A stretch of DNA of 64,000 bases. Source: Planctomycetota bacterium (GTDB lineage: Bacteria > Planctomycetota > Phycisphaerae > Tepidisphaerales > Tepidisphaeraceae). The notes under the pieces are model-generated. The model was given only the letters and a program-made list of their open reading frames with translations, was not told the origin of the DNA and searched no databases. A program made the translations under genes and the position numbers. The stretch covers positions 1-64,000 of the forward strand of contig JBCDCH010000004.1 in the NCBI GenBank assembly GCA_039182125.1, given 5' to 3'. Position 1 is the stretch's first letter; the number at the start of each line of letters is the position of its first letter. Shown piece after piece: positions 18,087 to 28,352 of the stretch.

Positions 18087-18980
18087 TCACGCGATGTCGG
18101 CGAAGCGGCGCTCGACTCGCTTGAAGTAGAATAGTCCAAAAAGCAACAACGCGAACGCACCGACCGTCGCCGTGCCGAAGTGGAGCCAGTGCCATTCCCC
18201 ACCGACCAGCACGCTCCGCCACGCGGCGACGATGCCGGTCACGGGGTTGAGCGCGTACCAATCGCGGATGCCGTCGAAGCGTTCGTCGCTGAGCGGGTAC
18301 GGCACCGCGCTGAGCCAAAGCCCGAACTGCACCGCGAACGGCACGAGAAATCGCAGGTCCCGGTACAACACCGTCAACGCGCTGAACGTCAGCGAGATGC
18401 CCAGTGCCATCACGATCGTTACGGCCAACAGCGGCAGCGCAAAGACGATCTGCCAGGTCGGAGCCCAATCGGTGAAGACCGCGAAGCCGACGGCAAGCAG
18501 GGCGAAGAGGACGAAATTGATGCCGAGGTCGACCAATCCCGAGCCGCAACTCGCGGCTGGCAGGAACACACGCGGCAGATAGATTTTCGTGAGAAGCGGC
18601 TGCTGGTTGACCAGCGCCATGCCGCCGTCCTGCAGGTTGCGTTGGATGAACAACCAAGGCAAAAGCCCGGCGTACATCCAGAGGAAATACGGCGCGGTCA
18701 CCGCGTCGTCGAGTTCGAGCGTGGCACCGACCCCGCCGTAAACGAGCATCGAGACGATCGGCACGAACACGGCCCACGCCATGCCCAGAACCGCCATCTT
18801 GTACTTCACCTTCAGGTCGCGCCAGACGAGGAAGTACAGCAACTCCCGATAACGCCAAAGCTCGCCCCAGTCGATCCCGATCCACCCCTTGCGCGGCTCA
18901 ATGACCGTCACCTGCCGCTCAACCCGGGGCGCAGGCGAAGACTCGGCGGAAGGCGACATGGGCCGGGCAAGCGTGGTCAT
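18087..18980 (-). CDS. ABC-2 type polysaccharide export permease (Wzm-like)
   Basis: 297 residues from ATG 18980; a TTG at 19001 would extend it by seven. After an extended cytoplasmic head come ELWRYRELLYFLVWRDLKVKYKMAVLGM, the classic ABC-2/Wzm entry (quoted here in part: WRDLKVKYKM), and six predicted membrane helices ending with GAFALLLFGLFYFKRVERRF. It pairs with the Wzt-like ATPase 23 nt downstream to export a surface polysaccharide or lipid-linked glycan. The pair forms a small operon facing away from the divergent gene at 19126. Confidence 0.88.
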   Translation of the reverse strand: MTTLARPMSPSAESSPAPRVERQVTVIEPRKGWIGIDWGELWRYRELLYFLVWRDLKVKYKMAVLGMAWAVFVPIVSMLVYGGVGATLELDDAVTAPYFLWMYAGLLPWLFIQRNLQDGGMALVNQQPLLTKIYLPRVFLPAASCGSGLVDLGINFVLFALLAVGFAVFTDWAPTWQIVFALPLLAVTIVMALGISLTFSALTVLYRDLRFLVPFAVQFGLWLSAVPYPLSDERFDGIRDWYALNPVTGIVAAWRSVLVGGEWHWLHFGTATVGAFALLLFGLFYFKRVERRFADIA

Positions 18981-19045
18981 ACATCGGGACACGGCACCCA
19001 AACGATAGCGCCGCTACCGTGTGCATCGGCCCATCACCCCCGCCA

Positions 19046-19113
19046 CTTTGAACGGCGACCCACGGGAGCTTTCCGGGGCCGCGAGAAAAGCTCCCGTGGG
19101 TCGCCGCTCAAAG
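19046..19113. repeat. Inverted-repeat element with 27-bp arms
   Basis: Arms 19046-19072 and 19087-19113 (core GGCGACCCACGGGAGCTTT) match at 26 of 27 positions around a 14-nt loop. A second copy lies at 38098-38153. This copy lies between divergent genes, 13 nt before the ATG at 19126 and in the leader of the exporter operon, so termination is not its obvious role here. Confidence 0.8.
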
Positions 19114-19125
19114 TAGGATGGGGGC

Positions 19126-19998
19126 ATGCTCGCTCTGCTGCTCACGTTATTGCTGACGCCAACGACCGCACCCGCGTTCGACATTGTTGATCTGTTGGGC
19201 CGATCAGACGATTCGGCAGAGGTCACGGCCTTCGTCGAACGGCACATGCCGACAACCGAGATTTCGCGGTTTGGCGAAGACTACTACCTGCTGTCGCCGG
19301 AGGCGGGCGTCAACCTGTTCTTCGCCAATGTGAACCGCACTCTCACGAACGTCGAGCTGAGCAATGGTTACGCGGGCCCCATGCCCAACGGCGTGCGCTG
19401 GGAAATGACCCGGCGTGAGGTCGAACGCGCGTTCGGCCCGCCGCCGATGATCGACGTCGGCGTGGACGACGTCGCACTGATCTACCCGAACCGCAAACTG
19501 CACCTGAACTTCCCTACCGACGCCCTGACCGATGGCGAGGCCACACTTGAGTGGATTCTGCTCTTCGATCACGAACCGATGGCCCTCGGCGAGCCGACGA
19601 AGCCCAGATTGCAGTTTCGGCTCGTGCAGCCTGAGGACGACGACGCCGAACCGATGACTGATCCCGGTACCGGACTCAACCTGGCAGTGGGGCGAAACGT
19701 TCATCTGGACGAGCGGGACCTCGCGTCGGTGCAGGTCATGCTTTCGCCGCACGACGATCGACCGTTGATCGCCGTGCGGCTCACGCCCGAGGCTGGCGAG
19801 AAGTTCAAGGTACTCACGGCTGAACACGTCGACCGACAGCTTGCCCTCGTGCTGGACGGAGAGATCATTTTCGCCCCAACGATTCGTAGCCCCCTCGGCG
19901 ACACGTTCGTGATTGAGTCCGGCGGTGAGCCCGACGTCTCCGACGTGCGACGTTTGGCAGGTCAGATCAACGCCGCACGGTTTGCGTTGCCGGAATGA
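19126..19998 (+). CDS. Secreted protein with SecD-P1-like C-terminal domain
   Basis: 290 residues. A short signal (MLALLLTLLLTPTTAPAFD) precedes a domain of about 150 residues with no family I recognise. From about 185 the text matches the head of the SecDF P1 domain: SVQVMLSPHDDRPLIAVRLT, then EHVDRQLALVLDGEIIFAP with the LVLDG and P pattern, then a VIESGG and Gln-rich end. SecD itself has six membrane helices, none of which are here, so this is not SecD. A periplasmic or lumenal protein using the same fold is inferred. The function is unknown. Confidence 0.7.
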   Translation: MLALLLTLLLTPTTAPAFDIVDLLGRSDDSAEVTAFVERHMPTTEISRFGEDYYLLSPEAGVNLFFANVNRTLTNVELSNGYAGPMPNGVRWEMTRREVERAFGPPPMIDVGVDDVALIYPNRKLHLNFPTDALTDGEATLEWILLFDHEPMALGEPTKPRLQFRLVQPEDDDAEPMTDPGTGLNLAVGRNVHLDERDLASVQVMLSPHDDRPLIAVRLTPEAGEKFKVLTAEHVDRQLALVLDGEIIFAPTIRSPLGDTFVIESGGEPDVSDVRRLAGQINAARFALPE

Positions 19999-20067
19999 GC
20001 GGCGGTTGTGCCGCCGACGCTGAACGCCTGACCTGCGTAGCGGCCGCGGCGAAGCCGCCCATGGCGC

Positions 20068-21684
20068 TCACCGCACCCCGACCGTGATCCCGCTACGGGC
20101 GACGTAGGTTTCCCATGCCAAGCGTTCGTTTGACTCGGTGGTTTCATTTACGTCCGCATACACGTTCCCGCCGAAGTCGAGGCCGTCGGGCATCCAGTCG
20201 TCGTTGCGTCGGGCGACGCCGGCGGGGTCGTGGCGGATCACGCCGATGACGTTGTTCCATGCGGCGTTATCGGCCCAGGTGTCGTCGCCGTAGCTGTTCC
20301 AGACGTACACGCCCACGTCGTTGTCCTGCAGCACCTTGGTGCCGTCGGGCGTGCGGCCGTCGCTGAAGACGCGGTTGTCGTAGACGCGGTGATGCGCACC
20401 GCCGGCAATCGCGATGCCGTGGTTGGTCGTGTTGAGCACGACGTTGCGAAAGACCTCGGCGTGAGCGGCGTCGCGGGAGTGGCCGCCGACGTCCGGGTTG
20501 TCGCCGACGAGGATGCCCCCGCCGAAGAACTCCTCGCCTTCGATCGGCCAGGCACCGTCGATGAGGTTGCGATGGATGCGGATCGGATCGCCAGCGGTGC
20601 CGCCGGAGCGAAACAGGTTGATGTTGTCCTCGACGCGCGACTCGCCGGGCAGGTTGGTGACGCGGTTCCACGCGATCTCGGCCCCGGGCGCGACGACCTT
20701 GTCGAGCTGCACGAACGACCGCCGCTCGAACCCGTCGTAGCCGCCATTGCCGTCGGACACGCGGCCGTCGATGTTCAGCACGTCGTTGGCCACAACGCGG
20801 AACTCCATGTTGTCCGACGACGCGGCCCAGATGCCCGACGTGCTGATCAGCGTGTTCTGCTCGATGTTCAGCCGGGCGGCGTTGGTGGCGTAAACGAAGC
20901 GTCCGGCGGTCTGGCCGCGAACGTTGGGGTTGAGCCCGACGCCGGTGTTGTCGCGGACTTCCAGGTCGACGTCGGCGGTGAAGTCGGCGTTCGAGAACGG
21001 ATTGCCGGTCGCGATCAGATGGCTGTGGCTCGTGATCGTCGACCGCTCGATACGCACGGGACGGTCGGTGTTGATCAGCACCGCCGGCGTGAACGGATCA
21101 TTGGAGAAGTAGCTACCGACGTAGATCCCCGCGCGGTCGATGACGCTCGGCATCCGATCGACGGTGAGCAAATCCTCGGCGAGCGGCTCCCAGTCGCCGC
21201 CGGGCTGTTTCCACTCCAGAGCAACCGAGCGCTCGCCGTCGCCGCCGCCGTCAGCGTCGTGGTAGTCGAGCCGAAGGTCGTGCCGGCCGGCCGCGACCTG
21301 CAAGCTGACCCCGCCGAGCCGGCCGGTCCGGTCGGCGTCCCAGTCGTCATAGATCAGCTCGTTGTCCAGCCACAGCCGAACGCCGTCATCGCCGCGCACC
21401 CGAAAGCTATGCGTCCCGCTCGTCGGTGCGATCAGCGACCCGCCGAACCGCACGGCAACCTCGCCGCTTCCCCAGCGTGGATCTTCGTTCGCCGCCGGCA
21501 GGTCGGCGTACGTCGCGGTCGGCAGTGCGCCGACGGCGTCGTTCTCGTCATTGAAGACATCGGCCGCGTCGGCGAATCCCCCGGTATAGACGTCCACCCG
21601 CAGACCGGCTACAAGCGACACCGCCGCCAACAACCGTCTCGGCTCGAGTACTTCGCAAAAGATCACCCCAGTGCATCGGCGCAA
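20068..21684 (-). CDS. PA14-domain, right-handed beta-helix surface protein
   Basis: 538 residues from a TTG at 21684; a GTG at 21666 is an alternative. The N-terminus holds VLEPRRLLAAV, the LEPR-XLL-type sequence found at the start of many planctomycete surface proteins. A PA14 domain spans about 25-165 (GTHSFRVRGDDGVRLWLDNE, LYHD-type turn in LRLDYHDADGGGD). The rest is parallel beta-helix with repeated short strands (EVFRNVVLNTTNHGIAIAGG, HHRVYDNRVF), like polysaccharide-binding or lyase scaffolds. No clear catalytic set is visible. Binding or degradation of carbohydrate outside the cell is inferred. Confidence 0.8.
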   Translation of the reverse strand: MRRCTGVIFCEVLEPRRLLAAVSLVAGLRVDVYTGGFADAADVFNDENDAVGALPTATYADLPAANEDPRWGSGEVAVRFGGSLIAPTSGTHSFRVRGDDGVRLWLDNELIYDDWDADRTGRLGGVSLQVAAGRHDLRLDYHDADGGGDGERSVALEWKQPGGDWEPLAEDLLTVDRMPSVIDRAGIYVGSYFSNDPFTPAVLINTDRPVRIERSTITSHSHLIATGNPFSNADFTADVDLEVRDNTGVGLNPNVRGQTAGRFVYATNAARLNIEQNTLISTSGIWAASSDNMEFRVVANDVLNIDGRVSDGNGGYDGFERRSFVQLDKVVAPGAEIAWNRVTNLPGESRVEDNINLFRSGGTAGDPIRIHRNLIDGAWPIEGEEFFGGGILVGDNPDVGGHSRDAAHAEVFRNVVLNTTNHGIAIAGGAHHRVYDNRVFSDGRTPDGTKVLQDNDVGVYVWNSYGDDTWADNAAWNNVIGVIRHDPAGVARRNDDWMPDGLDFGGNVYADVNETTESNERLAWETYVARSGITVGVR

Positions 21685-21760
21685 ACCCGAACGACACCCA
21701 GCACCCCCCGCTTATCGGACGCCCTTCCGGACCCGCGTCCGCTGACTACCATCGCGACCC

Positions 21761-22675
21761 ATGAGCATTCTCGTCGACAGCAACACCAAGGTCATCTGCC
21801 AAGGCATCACCGGAGCCAGCGGCGCGTTCCACACCAAGATGTGCAAGGAGTACGGCACGCAGATGGTCGGCGGCGTCACCCCCGGCAAGGGCGGACAGAC
21901 CGACGACAACGGCCTGCCGATCTTCAACACCGTCGACGAAGCGGTACGCAAGACGGGTGCTGAGGCGAGCATGATCTTCGTCCCGCCGCCGTTCGCGGGC
22001 GATGCGATCATGGAAGCGGCCGACGCGGGCATCAAGGTCATCGCGGCCATCACCGAGGGCATCCCCGTGGCCGACATGATGAAAGCCAAGGCGTTCATCG
22101 AAGGCGTCGACACCACGCTCATCGGCCCCAACTGCCCGGGCATCATCACGCCCGGCGGCGACGCGACCAGCGGCGGCTGCAAGATCGGCATCATGCCCGG
22201 TTACATCCACCTCCCCGCCGACCAAGCCCCCACCGGCAAGAAGGTCGGCATCATCTCCCGCTCGGGCACCCTCACCTACGAGGCCGTCTTCCAGTGCACC
22301 AATGCCGGCATCGGCCAGACCACCTGCGTCGGCATCGGCGGTGACCCGGTCAAGGGAATCAACTACATCGAGCTGCTCGGCATGTTCGAGGCCGACCCGG
22401 ACACCGACGGCATCGTCATGATCGGTGAGATCGGCGGCGACGACGAAGAGAACGCCGCCGCGTGGAGCAAGGACAACGTCACCAAGCCGATCGTGAGCTT
22501 CATCGCCGGCCGCACCGCCCCCCCCGGCAAGCGCATGGGCCACGCCGGCGCGATCATCAGCGGCGGCAAAGGCGACGCCGCCAGCAAGATCGCCGCCCTC
22601 GAAGCCGCCGGCATCAAGGTCGCCCAAACGCCAACCACCATCGGCAGCGCCATGGCGGAGGCGCTGGGGGTGTAA
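21761..22675 (+). CDS. sucD: Succinyl-CoA synthetase alpha subunit
   Basis: 304 residues, normal for the family. Motifs: [16 protein letters not shown] for CoA and substrate binding, [32 protein letters not shown]-type text as [18 protein letters not shown], and the phospho-histidine in [12 protein letters not shown]. With SucC it makes ATP or GTP from succinyl-CoA in the citric acid cycle. The partner gene sucC lies 19 kb away at 41907 and not next to it, which is unusual. A NERD-domain gene follows 3 nt after the stop. Confidence 0.96.
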   Translation: MSILVDSNTKVICQGITGASGAFHTKMCKEYGTQMVGGVTPGKGGQTDDNGLPIFNTVDEAVRKTGAEASMIFVPPPFAGDAIMEAADAGIKVIAAITEGIPVADMMKAKAFIEGVDTTLIGPNCPGIITPGGDATSGGCKIGIMPGYIHLPADQAPTGKKVGIISRSGTLTYEAVFQCTNAGIGQTTCVGIGGDPVKGINYIELLGMFEADPDTDGIVMIGEIGGDDEENAAAWSKDNVTKPIVSFIAGRTAPPGKRMGHAGAIISGGKGDAASKIAALEAAGIKVAQTPTTIGSAMAEALGV

Positions 22676-22678
22676 CTC

Positions 22679-23548
22679 ATGGCGAGATTAACCGCTCACA
22701 CCAAGCTTGCAGGGCGTTATCCGAAACAGAGAATTGTACGGGTAGCCGACAAGCAGATATTGCTTGTACTTACACTTGCACTAGTTGTCGGCGGTTTCGT
22801 CGGTGTGACATCAACCTTGGGCTTTGTATGGCGCAGCCTCGGTTTCGGCATTTTGGGCCTGATAGCCGTTTTGTCGGCAACGATCTGCGTCTGGCTGGTG
22901 CGCCGCCCGCTTGTGCAACGAATAGAAAGGGAAATGACAAGCCTTGCGCGCCAACGTACGGCGATGGAGCTGGGAGGTCGCGGCGAGGCACTCGTGTCAA
23001 CCCAACTTCGCCGACTCAGTTCGCAATGGCATCTGTTTGATGGTGTTCCCTTGAAAACTGGGGGCGACGTCGATCACGTACTAGTGGGGCCACGGGGCAT
23101 TTTTGCGATCAGTACAAAAGCACAACGTGGCCTTGTGCAAATCCGAGACAACAGCACATGTACGATCAATGGGCATACTGAGCAGCATCCGAACGAGGTG
23201 ATCCGGCAGGCACTTTCGCTGCACCAAGAACTACTCATTGGTGCTGATGTTCGACTCTTTGTCCATCCGGTCCTGTGTTTCGCGTTCGCACATGTCGACG
23301 ATCAAAGAACTGAAACGCCGCCGCTCGTGGTTGGAGACGTCGATGGCGTTGCTGCACTGTTCACGGCAATTGAGGACACGGACAGTCGCAAAAAAACCCG
23401 GTTCGCCAAGGACAAGAAACTCGACAGAAAAACGCTCATGCTGATCATCACCCGACTTCGAGCGATGGTTGGCGAGGATCACCTCACCGAGAAAGATTTC
23501 GTTCTTAAAGATGACAAACCTGGCTCGGATGAGACACTCGTCGGTTGA
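22679..23548 (+). CDS. NERD-domain membrane protein, low-GC insertion candidate
   Basis: 289 residues. Two membrane helices lie near 26-49 and 52-75, then a NERD (nuclease-related) domain from about 98: [46 protein letters not shown]. The pattern with Asp in GDVDHVLVG and Lys in STKA is the core of this endonuclease-like fold. The acidic C-terminal tail is unremarkable. The gene is visibly richer in A and T than both neighbours. It begins 3 nt after sucD. Function in this organism is unknown; DNA processing or defence is possible but not shown. Confidence 0.82.
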   Translation: MARLTAHTKLAGRYPKQRIVRVADKQILLVLTLALVVGGFVGVTSTLGFVWRSLGFGILGLIAVLSATICVWLVRRPLVQRIEREMTSLARQRTAMELGGRGEALVSTQLRRLSSQWHLFDGVPLKTGGDVDHVLVGPRGIFAISTKAQRGLVQIRDNSTCTINGHTEQHPNEVIRQALSLHQELLIGADVRLFVHPVLCFAFAHVDDQRTETPPLVVGDVDGVAALFTAIEDTDSRKKTRFAKDKKLDRKTLMLIITRLRAMVGEDHLTEKDFVLKDDKPGSDETLVG

Positions 23549-23579
23549 CACCACCGCCGCGATTCGCTGACATGCACGC

Positions 23580-24605
23580 ATGCCACGCACCGTTACCTTG
23601 TTCACCGGCCAGTGGGCCGATCTGCCGCTCGATATCCTTGCCGCGAAGACCAAATCCTTCGGCTACGACGGGCTCGAACTTGCTTGCTGGGGTGACCACT
23701 TCAACGTGCAGAAGTGTTTGCAGGAAGCCGGCTACGCGGCGAAGAAGTGGGAGACGCTGCAGAAGCACGGGCTGACCTCGATCACGATATCGGCCCACCT
23801 CGTCGGGCAGGCGATCTGCGACCACATCGACGAGCGTCACGCCGCGATCCTGCCGCCGGAAGTTTACGGCGACGGCGACCCCGAGGGCGTGCGGCAGCGG
23901 GCGCAGCAGCGCATGATCGACACCGGCGCGGCCGCGCGGATCTTCCGCGACGCCGCCCCGCACGCGATCGACTTCCCCATGGCCGTCAACGGCTTCACCG
24001 GCAGCTCCATCTGGCACAGCACCTACGCCTTCCCGCCGACGACGCAGGAATACTGGCAGAAGGGCTTCGACGACTTCGCCAACCGTTTCACGCCGATCCT
24101 CGACGCGTTCGAGGAAAGTGACGTGAACTTCGCGCTCGAGGTGCATCCGACCGAGATCGCCTTCGACATCGCCACCGCCCAGCGTGCGATCGACGCGGTC
24201 AAGGGACACAAACGCTTCGGCTTCAACTACGACCCGTCGCACCTCGGCTATCAAGGCGTCGACTACGTGAAGTTCATCCGCACCTTCGCCGAGCGGATTT
24301 ACCACGTGCACATGAAGGACGTCTGGTGGGGCCACGGCAACGGCGATGTCGGCGTCTTCGGCGGGCACACCGACTTCGCCGACCCGCGCCGCTTCTGGGA
24401 CTTCCGCAGTCTCGGCCACGGCGACATCAACTTCGAAGAGATCATCGTCGCCCTCAACGACATCAACTACACGGGGCCGCTCAGCGTGGAGTGGGAAGAC
24501 AGCCGCATGGACCGCGAGCACGGCGCTACTGAGGCCGCCGCGTTCGTCCGCAAGAGCGACTTCAAACGCAGCGACATCGCGTTCGACGCACAGTTTGACA
24601 ACTGA
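23580..24605 (+). CDS. Sugar phosphate isomerase/epimerase, TIM-barrel (xylose isomerase-like)
   Basis: 341 residues, AP-endonuclease-2/xylose-isomerase-type barrel. It starts [20 protein letters not shown] with the [15 protein letters not shown] metal-site strand. Likely metal ligands occur in [13 protein letters not shown] (Glu), [14 protein letters not shown] (Asp/His), [13 protein letters not shown] (His), and [12 protein letters not shown] and [13 protein letters not shown] (Asp/Glu). The substrate is not clear; relatives isomerise or epimerise sugars such as inosose or keto-sugars. It converges on the RNase PH gene with 7 nt between stops. Confidence 0.86.
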   Translation: MPRTVTLFTGQWADLPLDILAAKTKSFGYDGLELACWGDHFNVQKCLQEAGYAAKKWETLQKHGLTSITISAHLVGQAICDHIDERHAAILPPEVYGDGDPEGVRQRAQQRMIDTGAAARIFRDAAPHAIDFPMAVNGFTGSSIWHSTYAFPPTTQEYWQKGFDDFANRFTPILDAFEESDVNFALEVHPTEIAFDIATAQRAIDAVKGHKRFGFNYDPSHLGYQGVDYVKFIRTFAERIYHVHMKDVWWGHGNGDVGVFGGHTDFADPRRFWDFRSLGHGDINFEEIIVALNDINYTGPLSVEWEDSRMDREHGATEAAAFVRKSDFKRSDIAFDAQFDN

Positions 24606-24612
24606 CGTTTCA

Positions 24613-25296
24613 CTACCGGTGCTTGCGTTGGATTTCGATCAGTTCGTTGCAGCCGAGCACGGCGAGGTCGAGCATGGCGGTGAGGTGCTCACTGCCAAAC
24701 CCTGCGGCTGCTTCGGCGCTGCCTTGGATTTCCACATATTGCCCCGCGGCGTTGCGAACGATGTTCATGTCGACATCGGCGTTGCTGTCGAGCGGGTAGT
24801 CCAGATCGAGCACCGGTTTGCCTTCGACGACGCCGACCGAGACGGCGGCGAGCTCACCGCGAATCGCACTGTCGGTGCCGACGGCTTTGAGCGCGTCGGA
24901 GAGGGCGAGGAATCCGCCGCAGATCGCGGCGGTGCGCGTGCCGCCGTCGGCGCGGAGGACCTGGCAGTCGATCGTGATCGTGTGCGGGCCGATCTGGTCC
25001 ATGTTGACGGCTGCTCGGAGGCTGCGGCCGATGAGGCGTTCGATCTCGGTGCCACGCGAGTCGGTGTGACCGGTGCGGGGCCAGCGTTTTCGACCGGGCG
25101 TCGAGCCGGGCATCATGAGATAGTTGGCGGTGACCCAGCCGCCGGGTTTGTCCTCCGGAAACCACGGGGGCACGACCTTCTCGATCGTCGCCGTCGCGAG
25201 GATCGCCGTCTCGCCCTGCTCCCAAAGCACGGCAGGTGCCACGGACGGCACATCGCGGCGGACGGTCACGGGACGAAGTTCGTTGGCGGGTCGCAT
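24613..25296 (-). CDS. rph: Ribonuclease PH
   Basis: 227 residues, close to the usual 238. It opens with NELRPVTVRRDVPSVAPAVL, then GETAILATATIEKVVPPW, the region around GTEIERLIGRSLRAAVN (arginine-rich binding face), LRADGGTRTAAICGG (catalytic loop) and DLDYPLDSNADVDMNIV. It is a phosphate-dependent 3'-5' exonuclease that trims tRNA 3' ends. Interestingly the next gene upstream is a tRNA-Gln. The start at 25296 is the only reasonable methionine. Confidence 0.94.
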   Translation of the reverse strand: MRPANELRPVTVRRDVPSVAPAVLWEQGETAILATATIEKVVPPWFPEDKPGGWVTANYLMMPGSTPGRKRWPRTGHTDSRGTEIERLIGRSLRAAVNMDQIGPHTITIDCQVLRADGGTRTAAICGGFLALSDALKAVGTDSAIRGELAAVSVGVVEGKPVLDLDYPLDSNADVDMNIVRNAAGQYVEIQGSAEAAAGFGSEHLTAMLDLAVLGCNELIEIQRKHR

Positions 25297-25310
25297 GGAC
25301 CGGAGCTTAG

Positions 25311-25387
25311 GAAATGTCGAATGACGAGTTCCTGAATGACGAATGAATGACCAAATCCGAAATCCGAAGTTTCGTCATTCGGATTTC
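25311..25387. repeat. Dispersed GAATGACGA-type repeat, copy 1
   Basis: Contains GAATGACGAGTTCCTGAATG and GAATGACGAATGA on the left and TTCGTCATTCGGATTT on the right, as partial inverted arms. It resembles copies at 31293-31385 and 58932-59033. It lies between the rph start and the tRNA-Gln gene; no gene is seen in it. Confidence 0.7.
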
Positions 25388-25498
25388 CATGCCTAGCATA
25401 GCTAGACGTCGAGAGGCCCGGCAACGGGAGGGTAGACGTCCCCAACTGACCGCCCACGCCCGGCGTTCTGCCGGTCGCCTCTTTGGCTATCCCACCAC

Positions 25499-25570
25499 TG
25501 GCCCGTGGTGTAATCGGTAACACACCTGTTTTTGGTACAGGCATTCGGGGTTCGAGTCCCTGCGGGCCAA
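25499..25570 (+). tRNA. tRNA-Gln (anticodon TTG)
   Basis: Cloverleaf at 25499-25570: acceptor stem TGGCCCG with CGGGCCA (7 bp), anticodon stem CCTGT/ACAGG with a 7-nt loop TTTTGGT giving TTG, T-arm loop TTCGAGT between GGGG and CCCT, and discriminator A. CCA is not encoded. It decodes CAA (and CAG by wobble). The glmU-type gene begins 58 nt downstream. Confidence 0.96.
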
Positions 25571-25627
25571 TCGACGAAAATGCGGGACGCCGGAAGGTGC
25601 CGTGCACTTTTCCAGCCAACATTTCTC

Positions 25628-26617
25628 ATGTCTTCCCTTGCGATCATTCTCGCGGCCGGCCGGTCGACCCGGATGAAGTCCGACCTGCCCAAGCCGCTGC
25701 ACGAGGTGGCCGGCAAGCCGATGCTCGGACACATCCTCGACGCGTGCTGGGCCGGCGGGATCGACCGCGCGATCGTCGTCGTCGGTCACGGCAAGGAACA
25801 CGTCATCCAGCGCTTCGGCTCCGACGAACGCATCACCTTCGTCGAGCAGACCGAGCAGCTCGGCACCGGACACGCGGTCATGGTTTGCCGCGACGCCCTC
25901 GACGGAGAGGCCGACGACAGCGACGTGCTGATCCTCGCGGGCGACCTGCCGATGATCACCGGCGACATCGTCCACGCCATCCGCAACGCCCACGCCGAGG
26001 ACGACGCGGACGCCACGCTCGGCACCGGCGTCCTCGACGACCCGACCGGCTACGGCCGCGTCGTCCGCGACGAGGCCGGCAACTTCGACGCCATCGTCGA
26101 ACAGCTCGACGCCACCCCGGAGCAACGCGAAGTCCGAGAGGTTTTCCCGTCGCTCTACTGCGTCAAGTGCGGCGTCCTGCTCGACACGCTCGCCAAGCTC
26201 ACCAACGACAACGCCAAGGGCGAGTACTACCTCACCGACATCTACGCGATCGCCAAGCGGGACGGCCGGCGTGTGCTTGCGGTGGAAGCCGTCACGGCCG
26301 ACGACATCATCGCGCCCAACAGCCGCGACCAGCTCGCCGACGCCGACGCCGCGATGCAGGACCGCATCCACGCCGCCCTGCGTGACAACGGCGTCACGAT
26401 CGTCAGTAGCGCCAACACCTACATCGAGGCGGACGTCGAGGTGGGCCGCAACACGATCATCCGGCCGTTCACATACATCGGCCACGGCAGTTGCATCGGC
26501 TGCGACTGCGTCGTGGGGCCGTTCGCGATGCTTCCCCGCCAGGGCATGCTCGGCGACGGGCAATCGCTCGCCGGGAATCTCTCCCCCGAAACCTGCAACG
26601 TCAACGAGGGTGCCTGA
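25628..26617 (+). CDS. GlmU-type uridylyltransferase with truncated acetyltransferase end
   Basis: 329 residues from ATG 25628; longer frames would run back into the tRNA gene. The N-terminal nucleotidyltransferase domain is intact: LAIILAAGRSTRMKSDLPKP, then TEQLGTGHAVMVCRDAL, VLILAGDLPMITGDIV, and the NDNAKGEYYLTDIYAIA segment. After residue 275 there is only the opening hexapeptide-repeat coil (EVGRNTIIRPFTYIGHGSCI), and the protein stops about 120 residues short of usual GlmU (about 450). It should make UDP-GlcNAc from GlcNAc-1-P and UTP but is unlikely to acetylate glucosamine-1-P. prs follows 2 nt after its stop. Confidence 0.87.
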   Translation: MSSLAIILAAGRSTRMKSDLPKPLHEVAGKPMLGHILDACWAGGIDRAIVVVGHGKEHVIQRFGSDERITFVEQTEQLGTGHAVMVCRDALDGEADDSDVLILAGDLPMITGDIVHAIRNAHAEDDADATLGTGVLDDPTGYGRVVRDEAGNFDAIVEQLDATPEQREVREVFPSLYCVKCGVLLDTLAKLTNDNAKGEYYLTDIYAIAKRDGRRVLAVEAVTADDIIAPNSRDQLADADAAMQDRIHAALRDNGVTIVSSANTYIEADVEVGRNTIIRPFTYIGHGSCIGCDCVVGPFAMLPRQGMLGDGQSLAGNLSPETCNVNEGA

Positions 26618-26619
26618 CC

Positions 26620-27624
<1,005 letters not shown>

Positions 27625-27639
27625 TCGGCTGCGCCGGGC

Positions 27640-27689
27640 TTCGCGAAGTTCGCTCATCTCAAATCTGAAATCTCCAATCTCAAATTACC
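27640..27689. repeat. AT-rich repeat-like spacer before rplY
   Basis: Around 27655-27689 the sequence CTCAAATCTGAAATCTCCAA is followed by TCTCAAATTACC: two imperfect direct copies of an AAATCTnnAATCTC-like unit directly before the rplY ATG. It may be another short dispersed repeat. No second copy was found in this window. Confidence 0.35.
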
Positions 27690-28334
27690 ATGTCAGACAC
27701 CATCACTCTCGAAGCAGAAAAGCGTGACAAGCTCGGCACCCGCGAGTGCCGCCGTATTCGCAAGGCGGGCAAGATTCCCGGCGTCGTTTACGGCCACGGC
27801 GAAGGCAACACCTCCGTCGCCTTGCCCACCAAGCTCACCACCGAGTCCATCCACAAGGGCGCGCATCTGTTCAACCTCGACATCGCCGGCAAGACCGAAT
27901 CGGTCCTGCTCAAGGACATCCAGTTCGATCCGTTCGGCGTCGAGATTCTCCACCTCGACTTTGCCCGCATCAGCCTCGACGAGATCGTGACCGTGCTGGT
28001 CCCGGTCCACTTCGTCGGCGAAGCCAAGGGCGAAAAAGAAGGCGGCATCGTCGAGCACGAGCACACCGAAGTCGAAGTCGAGTGCCGCGCCGACAGCATC
28101 CCCGACGAGATCAAGGTCAACGTCGAAGCCTTGGGCCTCAACGACAACCTGCACGTCTCGGACATCACCTTCCCCGAAGGCGTGACGCCGACGATGGAGC
28201 CGGACACGGTCATCGCCCACGTCGCCGCCCCGCGTGTCACCGCCGTGGCCGACGAACCGGCCGAAGCGTCCACCGAGCCGGAAGTCCTCGGCGAGAAAAA
28301 GGACGATGAAGGCGACGACGCCAAGAGCGAGTAA
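27690..28334 (+). CDS. rplY: 50S ribosomal protein L25 (general stress protein Ctc type)
   Basis: 214 residues, the long Ctc form: an N-terminal L25 domain (ITLEAEKRDKLGTRECRRIR, then GKIPGVVYGHGEGNTSVALP) and a C-terminal beta domain (HEHTEVEVECRADSIPDEIK, then VEALGLNDNLHVSDITFPEG). The tail is acidic and Lys-rich (EKKDDEGDDAKSE). It binds 5S rRNA in the large subunit. It ends just before a strong hairpin terminator at 28353-28391. Confidence 0.94.
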   Translation: MSDTITLEAEKRDKLGTRECRRIRKAGKIPGVVYGHGEGNTSVALPTKLTTESIHKGAHLFNLDIAGKTESVLLKDIQFDPFGVEILHLDFARISLDEIVTVLVPVHFVGEAKGEKEGGIVEHEHTEVEVECRADSIPDEIKVNVEALGLNDNLHVSDITFPEGVTPTMEPDTVIAHVAAPRVTAVADEPAEASTEPEVLGEKKDDEGDDAKSE

Positions 28335-28352
28335 CGCCCATGTCTCCACCGA

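Noticed and set aside
20230-21963. 577-residue plus-strand frame opposite the PA14 protein
   Set aside because: It is Val-, Asp- and Ala-rich shadow text; the minus-strand frame has PA14 and beta-helix features.
25532-25627. Extension of the GlmU-type protein through the tRNA-Gln
   Set aside because: The longer frame would start inside the tRNA gene; ATG 25628 gives the normal N-terminus.
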